From Saprospiraceae bacterium (GTDB taxonomy: Bacteria > Bacteroidota > Bacteroidia > Chitinophagales > Saprospiraceae), in the NCBI GenBank assembly GCA_029263015.1, contig JAJCYI010000139.1, positions 62,001-126,000 of the forward strand: a stretch of DNA of 64,000 bases. Reading direction: 5' to 3'. The translations under genes and the position numbers were made by a program. Below are positions 16,109 to 26,091 of the stretch, piece by piece. How positions within the stretch are numbered: position 1 is the first letter of the stretch; every line of letters starts with the position of its first letter. The notes beneath the pieces were generated by a model. That model was not told where the DNA came from and did no database searches. It saw only the letters and a program-made list of their open reading frames with translations.

Positions 16109-17149
16109 TCAGGTGGTTTGAAAGCGTTTAGCTGTAAGTTCCATTTGCAATTCGTGATAGGCGGCGTACTCGTCGAGGATGGCGTTGGACTGAATTTCGG
16201 CCACGGTGTCAGCGTCTTCCGCTTCCGTTCCATTTTCGCCTTTGGAGAGCGCGAAAAACCGCATGGGCGGCACGTTTGGCTCTATGTCCCGGTTTTCAGC
16301 AAAAAGTGAAAGCTGGTGCGTGAGTAGGTAATCGTGGGTAGCCACAAAAACCTGGCAGCCCGCATTGGCCAAAGTAACGAGGAACTTGGTGACGAAGGTG
16401 ATATATTTGGGATTCAGGTTGGCTTCGGGTTCATCCCAGAAAAGGATGGTGTCTTTGGTGAGCGAGCCATTGAGGATGAGCCAAATAATTTGTGCAATTT
16501 TATTAATCCCAGTTGCTTCCAAGGCCGCCTGTAGACCTCCTCCCGTTTTTTGATAAATGTAAAACATATCTCCTTCTAATTGAACCTCAATGCCAAGCTG
16601 TTTTTCGATTTCATCAATCAATTCTTTTGCTTTTTCAAGCCCCTTTCCTTTTAAACGGTACAGTGCGAGTGCCTTTGCCAAAAAGTAAAATGTAGGATCA
16701 ATTGAGCTTTCTCGCTTTTCGTATGCTGCAATAAATCCCTTGAACCAAGATAACATTTCTTGAGAAGGGATGAATAATCCATGATGTCCCATTTCATAAC
16801 TTCCATTTTCTTCTCTTCTGCCACCAACTTGAAAATAAACTTTTTGCCCATTTCTTTTCTCAATTTGAATAAGTGCGTTTTTTGTTCGGGTGTTCTTTTT
16901 TATTAGGTTAACAGGGTCAACAGATTCAGGATAGTAGTTTTTAATGCGAACTCCAGATCGCCATTCGGGCATATCGTCAATTTCCTTGTTTGTTGTCATA
17001 TAAAGCACCTTCAATAAATGCGTCTTTCCTGTACCATTCTCCCCGATAATCACATTGATGCCTGGCGAAAAGTCCATCGCCACTTTGCCAAAGCAAGTGA
17101 AATTTTCCAGTTCCAGCCGTTTAATTTTATTTTTAAAATCTTCTGCCAT
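16109..17149 (-). CDS. OLD/RecF-like ABC-type ATPase, first gene of a two-gene module
   Basis: 346 residues, soluble. It starts IKRLELENFTCFGKVAMDFS, the usual opening of RecF/OLD-type ATPases, followed by Walker A GENGTGKT (36-43). Walker B is ILFWDEPEANLNP with D239 and E240, and the His switch is VFVATHDYLL. The signature region is weak (KTGGGLQAALEATGINKIAQ). The intervening part is short, without the long coiled coil of SMC/Rad50 and without a TOPRIM domain, so it is not a complete OLD nuclease. It is divergent from icmF, with a candidate -7 box at 17169-17176. Together with the PD-(D/E)XK-like partner it forms a compact operon reminiscent of ATPase+nuclease defence systems. Confidence 0.75.
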   Translation of the reverse strand: MAEDFKNKIKRLELENFTCFGKVAMDFSPGINVIIGENGTGKTHLLKVLYMTTNKEIDDMPEWRSGVRIKNYYPESVDPVNLIKKNTRTKNALIQIEKRNGQKVYFQVGGRREENGSYEMGHHGLFIPSQEMLSWFKGFIAAYEKRESSIDPTFYFLAKALALYRLKGKGLEKAKELIDEIEKQLGIEVQLEGDMFYIYQKTGGGLQAALEATGINKIAQIIWLILNGSLTKDTILFWDEPEANLNPKYITFVTKFLVTLANAGCQVFVATHDYLLTHQLSLFAENRDIEPNVPPMRFFALSKGENGTEAEDADTVAEIQSNAILDEYAAYHELQMELTAKRFQTT

Positions 17150-17168
17150 CTTTAATTTTTTGATTGGA

Positions 17169-17176
17169 CAAAGCTA
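17169..17176 (-). promoter_or_regulatory. Candidate -7 element of the ATPase-nuclease operon
   Basis: Minus strand reads TAGCTTTG (TAnnTTTG), 19 bases before the ATG at 17149. Confidence 0.4.
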
Positions 17177-17234
17177 CAAAAAAGCAGGAACGATAACATG
17201 CTCCACCATTAAGGGTAGCCAAACGCTTTTTTCG

Positions 17235-17242
17235 TAATTTTG
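17235..17242 (+). promoter_or_regulatory. Candidate -7 element of icmF
   Basis: TAATTTTG matches TAnnTTTG. It puts the transcription start near 17250, which excludes the in-frame GTG at 17251 as a translation start and supports the ATG at 17350 with a leader of about 100 nt. No cobalamin-riboswitch-like sequence was recognised in that leader. Confidence 0.45.
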
Positions 17243-17349
17243 CAGCTGCTGTGAGCAGAGTCTCACCAAATCTGTTTCTAAAATATACCTCCCAAACCAC
17301 CTCCCGACGAATAAACTACAAGAAAAGATATTTCAAACCAAATTATAAA

Positions 17350-20300
17350 ATGCAAACCATCCTACCATATCATCCAAAAAATAAAATCCGCGTAGTCACT
17401 GCCGCTAGCCTGTTCGACGGCCACGATGCAGCCATCAATATCATGCGTCGCATCATGCAGGCCAGTGGTGCAGAGGTGATCCACCTGGGGCACAACCGCT
17501 CGGTTTATGAAATCGTGAACACGGCCGTGCAGGAAGATGTGCAGGGCATTGCCATCACCAGTTACCAGGGTGGGCACAACGAGTTTTTTAAATACATGTA
17601 CGACCTGTTGCGGGAACGCGGTGCCAGCCACATCAAGATATTTGGCGGCGGCGGCGGCACTATTTTGCCGACCGAGATCGAGGAACTCCAAAAGTATGGT
17701 ATCAATCGCATTTATTCCCCCGACGACGGGCGGGAGCTTGGTCTGCAAGGCATGATAAACGACGTGCTGCAACAATGCGACTTTCCCATTGGGCAAAACC
17801 TCAATGGTGAGGTGCAAAAATTCACTCAAAAAGATACCGTTTCCATTGCCCGGATGATTTCTTGTGCCGAGAACGATACGGAACATTTTAACACGGCAGT
17901 GCGCCCACAATTACAAGCTGTTTTTGATAAAAACCCGACCCTGAAACAAACGCCTGTGCTGGGGATCACTGGAACGGGCGGCGCTGGTAAGTCTAGTTTG
18001 GTGGACGAGATTTTGCGACGCTTCCTCATTGATTTTGATGATAAAACAATAGCTATAATATCGGTCGATCCATCCAAACGGAAATCCGGTGGTGCGCTGT
18101 TGGGCGACCGCATCCGCATGAATGCGGTGAACAATGAACGAGTATTCATGCGCTCCCTGGCTACCCGCCAGTCCAATTTGGCGCTGTCCAAGCACGTGAA
18201 ATCTGCTGTTGAAATATTAAAGGCAGCGGGTTATGACCTCATCGTTTTGGAGACCTCTGGCATCGGACAATCAGATACCGAAATTGTTGACCATTCCGAT
18301 GTTTCACTTTATGTGATGACCCCTGAATTTGGTGCTGCATCGCAATTGGAAAAAATCGATATGATCGATTTTGCAGACATCATCTCCATCAATAAGTTTG
18401 ACAAGCGGGGCGCACAAGATGCCTTGCGGGACGTGCGCAAACAATACCAGCGTGCACATACACTTTTTTCTACCAGCGTCGATGAAATGCCTGTGCATGG
18501 CACCATTGCTTCGCAGTTCAACGATCCTGGCACCAATGTTTTATATGCCAAATTGATCGCTTTATTGAAAGAAAAAAGCAATTCAGAATGGAATTCCAAT
18601 TTCCATGCACCGGAGGAAATGAGTGAAAAAATTTACATCATCCCACCAAAACGGGTACGCTACCTTTCCGAAATTTCAGAAAACAACCGCAGGTACGATG
18701 AATGGGCCGTGGAGCAGGAAGGGTTGGCGAGAAAGCTTTTTTCCATCCATCAAACTGTATTGCACTTGGGAGGAGCAGACCTACTAAATGAAGACGATGC
18801 TGCCGGAGGATCAGGCATTGTCCCTGCCCTTATCGAGCAGTTTGAAAAAGTAAAAAAAGAATTCCATCCTTACCTCTGGGACCTGCTTTTGGGTTGGGAA
18901 GAAAAGAAAAATAACTACACCGCTGACGAATATGTTTATCACGTTCGAGGCAAAGAAATAAGGGTGCCGACGAAAACCGAATCCCTTTCGGGCACTAAAA
19001 TTCCACGGGTCATTTTGCCGAAATTCAAAGACTGGGGAGAGATCGTGAAATGGTCGTTGCAGGAGAATGTACCTGGTGAATTTCCCTATACCGCTGGCGT
19101 TTTCCCATTCAAGAGAAAGGGCGAAGATCCTACCCGCATGTTTGCTGGCGAAGGTGGCCCTGAACGCACGAATCGCCGGTTTCATTACCTTAGTGCAGGT
19201 ATGCCTGCCAGCCGCCTTTCCACGGCATTCGACAGCGTGACGCTTTATGGCGAAGACCCCGACCACCGCCCCGATATTTATGGTAAAATAGGCAATTCGG
19301 GCGTGAGCATCTGTTGCCTCGACGATGCCAAAAAACTTTATTCTGGCTTTGATCTTTGCGATCCCAAGACATCGGTCAGCATGACCATCAACGGGCCGGC
19401 TGCGACGATCTGTGCTTTCTTTATGAATGCAGCCATTGACCAGCAGTGCGAGTTGTATATCAAAGAGCACAATTTGGGACATTTGGTGGAAGCCAAATTG
19501 AAAGAACTGTTTGATAACCAGGGTGTGAACCGCCCTTCCTATTTTGGTGAAATACCAGAGGGGAACAAAGGCTTGGGTTTGATGTTATTGGGAGTGACTG
19601 GAGACCAAATTTTGCCAGCCGATGTTTACAATAAATTGAAAATCAAAGCATTGAGCGCCATTCGAGGTACTGTGCAGGCGGACATTCTAAAAGAAGACCA
19701 GGCGCAGAACACGTGCATTTTCAGTACGGAATTTTCACTCAAACTTATGGGCGATGTACAGGAGTTTTTCACACAAAACAACGTGCGGAATTTCTACTCT
19801 GTTTCCATCTCCGGATATCATATTGCTGAAGCTGGCGCAAACCCGATCACACAATTGGCGTTCACCCTCGCCAATGGTTTTACCTTTGTGGAATACTACT
19901 TGAGCCGGGGCATGAAAATCGATGATTTTGCCCGCAACCTTTCTTTCTTCTTCTCCAATGGCGTCGATCCAGAATATGCTGTTATTGGGCGGGTAGCTCG
20001 ACGCATTTGGTCAAAAGCCATCAAGCATAAATACGGTGCCAACGAGCGTTCCCAAATGCTCAAGTACCACATCCAGACGAGTGGCCGCTCGTTGCACGCC
20101 CAGGAGATTGATTTCAACGACATCCGCACAACCCTGCAAGCACTGTACGCCATTTATGACAACTGTAACTCCCTGCACACCAATGCCTATGACGAGGCGA
20201 TCACCACGCCGACCGAAGAAAGTGTGCGCCGTGCCGTGGCCATCCAAATGATTATTAATCATGAGCTTGGAATGGCAAAAAATGAAAACCCGTTACAAGG

Positions 20301-20763
20301 TGCGTTCATCATCGAGGAACTGACCGACCTGGTGGAAGCAGCTGTCCTATCTGAGTTTGACCGCATCACCGAACGGGGTGGCGTACTGGGTGCGATGGAG
20401 ACCATGTACCAGCGGGGAAAAATACAGGAGGAGAGCCTTTATTACGAGCACCAAAAGCACACTGGTGAATATCCGATTATCGGTGTGAATACTTTCCTCT
20501 CGAAAAGTGGTTCGCCCACAATAATCCCGAAGGAGGTCATCCGCTCGACCGAGGAGGAGAAAATGGCGCAGATCGCTACCCGCGACAATTTGCACAAAGC
20601 GAATGGTGAAAAAACGACGGCTGTACTGAAACGTTTGCAGGAATCGGCGCTGCACAATGAGAATATTTTTTCTGCTTTGATGGAAACCGTAAAAACTTGT
20701 TCACTGGGGCAGATTACAAATGCGTTGTTTGATGTGGGGGGGCAGTACCGGAGGAATATGTAA
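17350..20763 (+). CDS. icmF: Fused isobutyryl-CoA mutase (IcmF): B12 domain + G-protein chaperone + mutase
   Basis: A 1,137-residue adenosylcobalamin enzyme that interconverts isobutyryl-CoA and n-butyryl-CoA (or related acyl-CoAs). Domain order is the one that defines IcmF: B12-binding domain first (about 10-145, with [20 protein letters not shown], the base-off DxHxx motif, and [19 protein letters not shown]). A MeaB-like GTPase follows (P-loop [13 protein letters not shown] from residue 205; [35 protein letters not shown]), then the TIM-barrel mutase domain (about 570-1137; [38 protein letters not shown]). The built-in G-protein loads and protects the cofactor. The ATG at 17350 is chosen because the promoter-like box lies at 17235. 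Unusually, ATPase-nuclease pairs flank it on both sides; the downstream one starts only 30 bases after its stop. Confidence 0.93.
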   Translation: MQTILPYHPKNKIRVVTAASLFDGHDAAINIMRRIMQASGAEVIHLGHNRSVYEIVNTAVQEDVQGIAITSYQGGHNEFFKYMYDLLRERGASHIKIFGGGGGTILPTEIEELQKYGINRIYSPDDGRELGLQGMINDVLQQCDFPIGQNLNGEVQKFTQKDTVSIARMISCAENDTEHFNTAVRPQLQAVFDKNPTLKQTPVLGITGTGGAGKSSLVDEILRRFLIDFDDKTIAIISVDPSKRKSGGALLGDRIRMNAVNNERVFMRSLATRQSNLALSKHVKSAVEILKAAGYDLIVLETSGIGQSDTEIVDHSDVSLYVMTPEFGAASQLEKIDMIDFADIISINKFDKRGAQDALRDVRKQYQRAHTLFSTSVDEMPVHGTIASQFNDPGTNVLYAKLIALLKEKSNSEWNSNFHAPEEMSEKIYIIPPKRVRYLSEISENNRRYDEWAVEQEGLARKLFSIHQTVLHLGGADLLNEDDAAGGSGIVPALIEQFEKVKKEFHPYLWDLLLGWEEKKNNYTADEYVYHVRGKEIRVPTKTESLSGTKIPRVILPKFKDWGEIVKWSLQENVPGEFPYTAGVFPFKRKGEDPTRMFAGEGGPERTNRRFHYLSAGMPASRLSTAFDSVTLYGEDPDHRPDIYGKIGNSGVSICCLDDAKKLYSGFDLCDPKTSVSMTINGPAATICAFFMNAAIDQQCELYIKEHNLGHLVEAKLKELFDNQGVNRPSYFGEIPEGNKGLGLMLLGVTGDQILPADVYNKLKIKALSAIRGTVQADILKEDQAQNTCIFSTEFSLKLMGDVQEFFTQNNVRNFYSVSISGYHIAEAGANPITQLAFTLANGFTFVEYYLSRGMKIDDFARNLSFFFSNGVDPEYAVIGRVARRIWSKAIKHKYGANERSQMLKYHIQTSGRSLHAQEIDFNDIRTTLQALYAIYDNCNSLHTNAYDEAITTPTEESVRRAVAIQMIINHELGMAKNENPLQGAFIIEELTDLVEAAVLSEFDRITERGGVLGAMETMYQRGKIQEESLYYEHQKHTGEYPIIGVNTFLSKSGSPTIIPKEVIRSTEEEKMAQIATRDNLHKANGEKTTAVLKRLQESALHNENIFSALMETVKTCSLGQITNALFDVGGQYRRNM

Positions 20764-20793
20764 ATTTGGTTTATCTTGCAACAAAAATATAAC

Positions 20794-22149
20794 ATGCAAA
20801 AACTTGTCATAAATTCACAATTCATGGGGGTCAGGCCCTGCGAAATAGAACTTAGGAAATTCATGCTTCTTATTGGTGAGCAAGCAAGTGGTAAGAGTAC
20901 AATTGCCAAATTAATTTATTTTTTTCAGACATTACCAGATGCTTTGTATGAAAATGCTTTACTATCTCTCGCAAAAGGACAAACTAACTTTGAATTTGTG
21001 AAACATATAAATTTGATTGCACGTGATAAGTTTTTAGAAACTTTTGGTCCAACAGCAAGAGCTGATTATTTTGAAGTTTATTTTCATTACGATGATTCTT
21101 CTTTTTTAAAGATATATCAAGGAAAGGATAGGTTGACGTATGCTATATTTGAAGATCATTTTGGGCAAAGTGTTGGCGAACAGATCATTAAATTTTTCAA
21201 TGCTCCTCGTTGGTCGGAAACTGAAAGGTCTGACGAAATATTTCTGCGGCAAGAATTTAAGAGAAATCTGTACAGCGTTTTTTGCCGTAATAATAGCGAC
21301 ATTACCTATGTTATCGCAGAAAGAAATACAGTTGTTGCATATCCTAGTATTTTCGAGGAAATTGTAAGTAGTGAAATCGAAAAATTAGTTGAAGATGAGG
21401 TTAAAGAGCAAGATTTTGAAAAGAGGCAACGGCGAGGCAATGAAAAACTTTTAATGGAATTTGTTAAATGGTCAAAAGGTGTCAGAGAAAATTTTAGAAA
21501 TAATGGACGTACATTCAGAACCGCTGCTATATATTTACTGAATCGAGATATTTTGTATAAGTTAAATCAAATAGCCGAAAGTATCCTTAAAGGAAAATAT
21601 AGAAGTGATGATTATGGAGAACAGATTGAATTAAAAGAAAGTGGTTTAAGGATTTCAATAAAAGACGCTTCTTCTGGCCAGCAAGAAGTTCTGAGGATAA
21701 TCCAAGGCCTATTCCTTGCTATTGGACTTAGAAACCGAAAAGAATTCCTGATCGTCGAAGAGCCCGAAGCACATCTTTTCCCAATTGCCCAAAAACACCT
21801 CATCAATGCATTTGCGCTATTTTTGAATACTATACCCGAAGGAAAGCTTATCATCACAACTCATAGTCCATATATTTTAGCATGTATAAATATTTTATTA
21901 ATGGCCAATTTTACTTCTCAGCAAGATGGAGAGGTATTAAGGAATCGTGTCAATGATAAGATTTCTGCTGATTTTTGGTTAAACCCTGAAAATTTTAATG
22001 CCTATGCCTTAGGTGGTAAAAAATACTGTGTTGACATAAAAGACGAAGCCACAGGATTGATTAGTCAAAATTACCTTGACACTATTTCTGAACAATTGGG
22101 CATCGAGTTCAGCCAATTATATGACCTTTTAACCCAACCTGCCGAATGA
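20794..22149 (+). CDS. OLD/AAA-like ABC-type ATPase, first gene of a second two-gene module
   Basis: 451 residues from the ATG at 20794 (a TTG at 20776 is less likely). Walker A is LLIGEQASGKST (G28-S35); the ABC-like signature is ASSGQQEVLRIIQGLF (S293-Q297); Walker B is FLIVEEPEAHLFP (E322, E323); the His switch is LIITTHSPYILA. The roughly 240 residues between Walker A and the signature are helical and charged and include IAERNTVVAYPSIF. No TOPRIM domain follows, so it is an OLD-family ATPase without its own nuclease. The base composition is clearly more AT-rich than icmF, 30 bases upstream, which suggests separate origin. Its stop overlaps the next start (ATGA, 22146-22149). Confidence 0.75.
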   Translation: MQKLVINSQFMGVRPCEIELRKFMLLIGEQASGKSTIAKLIYFFQTLPDALYENALLSLAKGQTNFEFVKHINLIARDKFLETFGPTARADYFEVYFHYDDSSFLKIYQGKDRLTYAIFEDHFGQSVGEQIIKFFNAPRWSETERSDEIFLRQEFKRNLYSVFCRNNSDITYVIAERNTVVAYPSIFEEIVSSEIEKLVEDEVKEQDFEKRQRRGNEKLLMEFVKWSKGVRENFRNNGRTFRTAAIYLLNRDILYKLNQIAESILKGKYRSDDYGEQIELKESGLRISIKDASSGQQEVLRIIQGLFLAIGLRNRKEFLIVEEPEAHLFPIAQKHLINAFALFLNTIPEGKLIITTHSPYILACINILLMANFTSQQDGEVLRNRVNDKISADFWLNPENFNAYALGGKKYCVDIKDEATGLISQNYLDTISEQLGIEFSQLYDLLTQPAE

Positions 22150-22805
22150 ACACATATAAGGCCAACAGCGAATTGCTGAACGTACTCTTGCAAGGCCGTC
22201 AATACTCACTCAAAGAACAAAATGAGCAAGCCATCTGGATCAATGATATTGCCCAAGTCAATGCCAGATTGGAAATTGAAATTTCTATTGAGGAGCGGGA
22301 AGGCTGGTTAAAAATGTCAAAAGGGGCCGATGAAGGAACATTTGGCTTTCTTCAGCTTGACGGCACAAATGGTGTTTTCAGAATTGCTTCTCCGCCAGTC
22401 GCTGATACAGCGAGGTTTTCTTTTGAGAAAGTATATGGATATGACGAAGAAAAAAAAATTCCAAAGACAAAAACCGTAACAGCGGGTTCATGCGACTGTT
22501 TGTTCCTGAAAACCAAATGGCATTTCTTTGAATTTAAAACAGGTACAACGACTAGAAACAATGCACAGGCCAATGAAAACCGGAAAAAGGCTGAATTGCA
22601 ATTGGGAAGGACATTGACATTTTTCAAAGAACGTGCAGCCAGTCAAAACATACCATTCAACGCTGCTTGCGAATGTGTTTTAGTGACTAACCCATCTTTT
22701 CCAAAAATAAAAGCGGCAAATATCAACCAAGCAATTCGCTTTTTTGGGGAATTTGATGCGCGGCTAACAGAGGTGCAAACAAATCAGATTTATCAAATTT
22801 ACTAA
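22146..22805 (+). CDS. PD-(D/E)XK-like partner of the second ATPase
   Basis: 219 residues, start overlapping the ATPase stop by four bases (ATGA), which indicates coupled translation. The segment SCDCLFLKTKWHFFEFKTGT holds D117 and, 12 positions on, E129-Phe-Lys131, the PD-(D/E)XK pattern D...E-x-K; it is followed by a basic helix (NENRKKAELQLGRTLTFFKE) and an ECVLVTNPSFP strand. The family was not recognised. The architecture (ATPase, then small nuclease-like protein, no gap) is the same as for the genes at 15528-17149, but the two partner proteins show no obvious residue-by-residue similarity beyond the motif. A DNA- or RNA-cleaving effector is the inferred role. Confidence 0.5.
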   Translation: MNTYKANSELLNVLLQGRQYSLKEQNEQAIWINDIAQVNARLEIEISIEEREGWLKMSKGADEGTFGFLQLDGTNGVFRIASPPVADTARFSFEKVYGYDEEKKIPKTKTVTAGSCDCLFLKTKWHFFEFKTGTTTRNNAQANENRKKAELQLGRTLTFFKERAASQNIPFNAACECVLVTNPSFPKIKAANINQAIRFFGEFDARLTEVQTNQIYQIY

Positions 22806-22810
22806 GCCCG

Positions 22811-23575
22811 TCACTCCATCATCGCCACCACCCTTGCCGGAGCAGCCGAAGCCCCCACGATCTTCAACGGAAAAACGGCAACCTTAAACCCCGAATATGG
22901 CAGGGCATCCAGATTCGTCAGTTGCTCGATATGGCAGTATTCCTTATCCCGGCCCACCAAATGGGCCTCCCAAAACAACTCAGAGTTGTTCGTTTCTTTT
23001 GCCTTTTTGATCAAATAAGGCAGCGGTAAATCCCAGCCCCATTGGTCGATTCCCATTACTTTCACCCCCTGGTCGATCAGCCAGTGGGTGGCCTCGGCGC
23101 TCATGCCCGTCCCTTTCTTGAAAAAGTCTTTTGTGCCCATGTGTTTGTCCCGGCCAGTTTTGATCAGCACGATCATGCCTGGGCTGATTTCGAGGTTCTG
23201 GTCTTTCAAAAATTGCTTAATGTCGGCAGCGGTGATGGCCTCGAAATCGGGTTTGTGTTTCATGTCAATGACGATGCCGTCGCCAAAGCACCAATCCAAC
23301 GGCACTTCATCAATAGTTTTGGCTGGCTTTCCGTCGCAAGTGGGGGAATAGTGCCAGGGGGCGTCAATGTGGGTGGTCGAATGCACGCCCAATTTTTGGA
23401 TGCTGTCGTCGGCCCAGCCGACAAATCCTTTTGGGAACAGGCGGAACGGTAGGCCAAAAATCCGCAATAACCATTTTGCTTTGCGATGAGGTTTGTGTTT
23501 TATTTTCACCTTCATAAAAAAAGGGTCGCCGGAGTTGTACTGGATTGGTTTGGACAGGTCTATAATTTTCATCAT
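22811..23575 (-). CDS. Cyclase-family (kynurenine formamidase-like) metal hydrolase
   Basis: 254 residues of the 'cyclase' family (PF04199), metal-dependent amide or lactone hydrolases that include bacterial kynurenine formamidase. The family metal motif appears as LGVHSTTHIDAPWHY (H-S-T-T-H-x-D-x-P-x-H). A second conserved part is GMSAEATHWLIDQGVKVMGI, then DQWGWD. The C-terminal HLVGRDKEYCHIEQLTNLDA, then LPYSGFKVAVFPLKI, matches the family end. No other tryptophan-catabolism gene is near, so the substrate is open. The stop is only 5 bases from the stop of the convergent PD-(D/E)XK-like gene. Confidence 0.85.
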   Translation of the reverse strand: MMKIIDLSKPIQYNSGDPFFMKVKIKHKPHRKAKWLLRIFGLPFRLFPKGFVGWADDSIQKLGVHSTTHIDAPWHYSPTCDGKPAKTIDEVPLDWCFGDGIVIDMKHKPDFEAITAADIKQFLKDQNLEISPGMIVLIKTGRDKHMGTKDFFKKGTGMSAEATHWLIDQGVKVMGIDQWGWDLPLPYLIKKAKETNNSELFWEAHLVGRDKEYCHIEQLTNLDALPYSGFKVAVFPLKIVGASAAPARVVAMME

Positions 23576-23687
23576 GTTTGGATTTTATTTAGTGGCTCAA
23601 GGTAGGAGAAGTTGAAACAATGACCAACCCCTCCATAGAACTTTTTCCTTTTTACATTGTCCTTTTTACTTTCCATAAACAACCAAT

Positions 23688-24491
23688 ATGCATTTAACAG
23701 AAATAAATATATTTCCCATAAAATCAATGGGCGGTATTAGCTTGAAGGAAGCTTTGGTGTTGCCAGCGGGGCTGCAATATGACCGCCGTTGGATGCTGCT
23801 CAACGAGGATGGCAGATTTATGACCCAGCGTCATTTACCAGAAATGGCCAGAATAAAATTTCAATGGAAAGGAAATGGTTTTCAAACAACTTTCAAAGGT
23901 GGGAATTTTGAAACCATTGAAATACCTTTTGAAGTACCGGATGTAGAAGCTGTTACTGGGCAGGTTTGGGATGATCAAGTTTTGGTCAAGGAAATGTCGG
24001 GTAATTTAAGTGGGTGGTTCAGTGAGGTGTTAAAAACCAAATGCCGATTGGTACGTATCGTGGAAAATGCCGTGCGGCATAGCCTGAAAGGCAAGCCAGA
24101 CAAAATATCCAGCTTCGCCGATATTACACCTTTTTTAATTATCGGGGAGGCTTCTTTAGAAGATTTAAATAGCCGAATGGAAATACCGATCTCAATGAGC
24201 AGGTTTAGGTCGAATTTTGTTTTTTCTGGAGGCGAGCCTTACGATGAAGACAATTGGGACACATTTAATATTGGTAATATTAATTTCAAAAAATATAAAA
24301 AATGTGGGCGCTGCAAAGTCACAACCATCGATCAGGAGTCAGGTATTAAAATGGGAGATGAACCATTGAATACTTTAAGTAAATACCGCAAGGAAGAAAA
24401 GCAAATGAATTTTGGATTAAGGGCTTTTTTAAATGAAAATAACATTGGGGATATTGTGAAAATAAATGATGAAATAAAAACTGGAAATTAG
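23688..24491 (+). CDS. MOSC domain protein (YcbX/mARC-like)
   Basis: 267 residues. The N-terminal MOSC_N beta-barrel part reads NIFPIKSMGGISLKEALVLP, then AGLQYDRRWMLLNEDGRFMT, then QR. The MOSC domain has the conserved SMSRFRSNFVFSGGEPYDED, then W segment and the molybdenum-cofactor cysteine in KKCGRCKVTTID. Such proteins hold Mo-cofactor sulfido/Cys-ligated sites and can reduce N-hydroxylated compounds (mARC, YcbX) when partnered with a reductase. No reductase domain is fused here. The start at 23688 gives the normal family N terminus. Confidence 0.87.
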   Translation: MHLTEINIFPIKSMGGISLKEALVLPAGLQYDRRWMLLNEDGRFMTQRHLPEMARIKFQWKGNGFQTTFKGGNFETIEIPFEVPDVEAVTGQVWDDQVLVKEMSGNLSGWFSEVLKTKCRLVRIVENAVRHSLKGKPDKISSFADITPFLIIGEASLEDLNSRMEIPISMSRFRSNFVFSGGEPYDEDNWDTFNIGNINFKKYKKCGRCKVTTIDQESGIKMGDEPLNTLSKYRKEEKQMNFGLRAFLNENNIGDIVKINDEIKTGN

Positions 24492-24570
24492 AAATTAAGA
24501 AATTGGCTTTTACCAATTTTACACTGGAGCAAATTAGTGATTAAAATTTCCAATTTTCAAATAATTTCTA

Positions 24571-24864
24571 ATGAGTAAAAAATACAAAACATATAACATC
24601 CACTGTGGAAAATGTGGCGAATATGTTTTGACCTATCATAAACATGGTGCGGGAAAAGGGATACTGCGCCTTTATTTTTCTAATATATATTCCCCAGAAA
24701 AATTGATTAAAGAATTAAAGGCTGGGTTTTCTAAAATAAAAGAAGCGCCAAATTTATTATGCCCCGAATGTGAGGAATTATTGGGTGTGCCCGCCATTAG
24801 TAAAGGACAGGAATGGGTGTACCGAATGCGGCAGGGATATTTTCATCGGAAATTGCAAAAATGA
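24571..24864 (+). CDS. Small zinc-ribbon-like protein of unknown function
   Basis: 97 residues, basic. Two Cys pairs (C-x-x-C in HCGKCGEY near 12-15 and CPEC near 69-72) are spaced as in zinc ribbons. Between them lies KHGAGKGILRLYFSNIYSPE. The C terminus GQEWVYRMRQGYFHRK is basic and aromatic. Family not recognised; similar short proteins occur beside MOSC or metabolism genes in Bacteroidota. It lies 80 bases after the MOSC gene and could share its transcript. Confidence 0.65.
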   Translation: MSKKYKTYNIHCGKCGEYVLTYHKHGAGKGILRLYFSNIYSPEKLIKELKAGFSKIKEAPNLLCPECEELLGVPAISKGQEWVYRMRQGYFHRKLQK

Positions 24865-24928
24865 ATAAAGAATGAAAGCTTCTAAATAAAGTCAATTTGT
24901 TTCACCACATTTGTAAAAATATCAAACA

Positions 24929-26077
24929 ATGGAAAAAATTAATGTTTTATTCTTCTCCCTTTTCATGCTTACAGTTTATTGTTGTGGGAATTCAACCATA
25001 GAAGAAAAGCCAGCTGTTGCCAATTATTCTATTACTGGAATCGTGTTGAATCCTGGCGAAAATGGAATAGTTGTCCTCTCCACTTTCGATCCTGTGTCAC
25101 AAGAAAAAAATACTTTGGATACAGCAACGATTGGTGCGGACAATAAATATGTCCTGGAATATAACTTCACAGAACCAGACCTTTTCCGATTGGATTTTCC
25201 TGGCCGTCAAAGTGTAATGTTGGCTATTGATGAAGGGCAGAACATGGTCGAGGTAAATGTGGAAGGTGAGCGAAATGGTCAGATTGAAATTAAAGGGTCG
25301 GAGGATAGTGAAAAACTCCTGGGGTACGATAAATTCAGGGCTGAATCAAACCAACGTTTAATTCGGCCAACATATGATGCCATGAGGGAAGCGGCTAAAG
25401 TTGCAGGTGACAATCCGGAAGAAGAAATAAAAGCGGTGGAGGCTTATGTCGAGGCCAGTAAGGCGCACCGCAAAGAACTGATTGATTATACCGAAAAACA
25501 TATAGGCACTTCCGTTGCGCTGTTCGGTACGGTGCTCCGATGGACGGGTGACGACGAAGTAGAAAAGTTAGATAAATTGGTCACGGCTTTTAAAGCTGCA
25601 CATCCCGGTTTGAAAATGACCAAAGTAATGGAAGAAAAAGTGGCTCGATATAAAAAAGTAACGATAGGTGTTGTCGCCCCTGCCATTGCGGAAAATGATA
25701 CAATAGGAAATTTGCTCGACCTGGCCGATGCCAAAGGGAAAGTTACGCTGATTGATTTTTGGGCATCGTGGTGTGGCCCGTGCCTGCGGCAAATACCTGA
25801 TTTAAAAGATGCTTATGCCAATTACCACGAAAAAGGTTTTGAAATATTTGGCGTGTCCGTTGATTCAAAAGCAGAAAAATGGAAATCGTCCATAATTAAA
25901 TATGAAATGAACTGGCCTAATGTTTCAAATTTAAAAGGCTGGGGTTCGGAAGCAGCGGCTTCTTATAATGTAACATTTATTCCATTTAATGTATTGGTTG
26001 ATGAAGATGGAAAAATAATTGCAAAAAATTTGCACAGCAAAGAACTGCAAGGAAAACTAGCAGAATTATTGGATTGA
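24929..26077 (+). CDS. Lipoprotein-type thiol-disulfide oxidoreductase (TlpA/ResA-like, DUF4369 N-terminal)
   Basis: 382 residues. The signal (MEKINVLFFSLFMLTVYCCG) ends in a lipobox-like VYCC, suggesting a lipoprotein. Residues about 30-130 form the beta-rich DUF4369-type domain common before Bacteroidota thioredoxins; a helical stretch follows (130-240). The C-terminal thioredoxin fold has the active site WASWCGPCLRQIPDL with C282 and C285 and the VTFIPFNVLVDEDGKIIA cis-Pro region. Expected to reduce disulfides in the periplasm, for example in cytochrome maturation. Its stop overlaps a possible TTG of the next gene. Confidence 0.85.
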   Translation: MEKINVLFFSLFMLTVYCCGNSTIEEKPAVANYSITGIVLNPGENGIVVLSTFDPVSQEKNTLDTATIGADNKYVLEYNFTEPDLFRLDFPGRQSVMLAIDEGQNMVEVNVEGERNGQIEIKGSEDSEKLLGYDKFRAESNQRLIRPTYDAMREAAKVAGDNPEEEIKAVEAYVEASKAHRKELIDYTEKHIGTSVALFGTVLRWTGDDEVEKLDKLVTAFKAAHPGLKMTKVMEEKVARYKKVTIGVVAPAIAENDTIGNLLDLADAKGKVTLIDFWASWCGPCLRQIPDLKDAYANYHEKGFEIFGVSVDSKAEKWKSSIIKYEMNWPNVSNLKGWGSEAAASYNVTFIPFNVLVDEDGKIIAKNLHSKELQGKLAELLD

Positions 26078-26091
26078 TTTCATTTTTTGAT

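Noticed and set aside
16109-17149. Complete OLD-family nuclease or Gabija GajA
   Set aside because: There is no TOPRIM domain after the ATPase, and the partner is a PD-(D/E)XK-like protein rather than a UvrD-like helicase.
17243-17349. Cobalamin riboswitch in the icmF leader
   Set aside because: About 100 nt without a B12-box-like sequence or conserved stem pattern.
18811-19482. 223-codon leftward open frame antisense to icmF
   Set aside because: Lies wholly inside the mutase domain of icmF and has no recognisable features.
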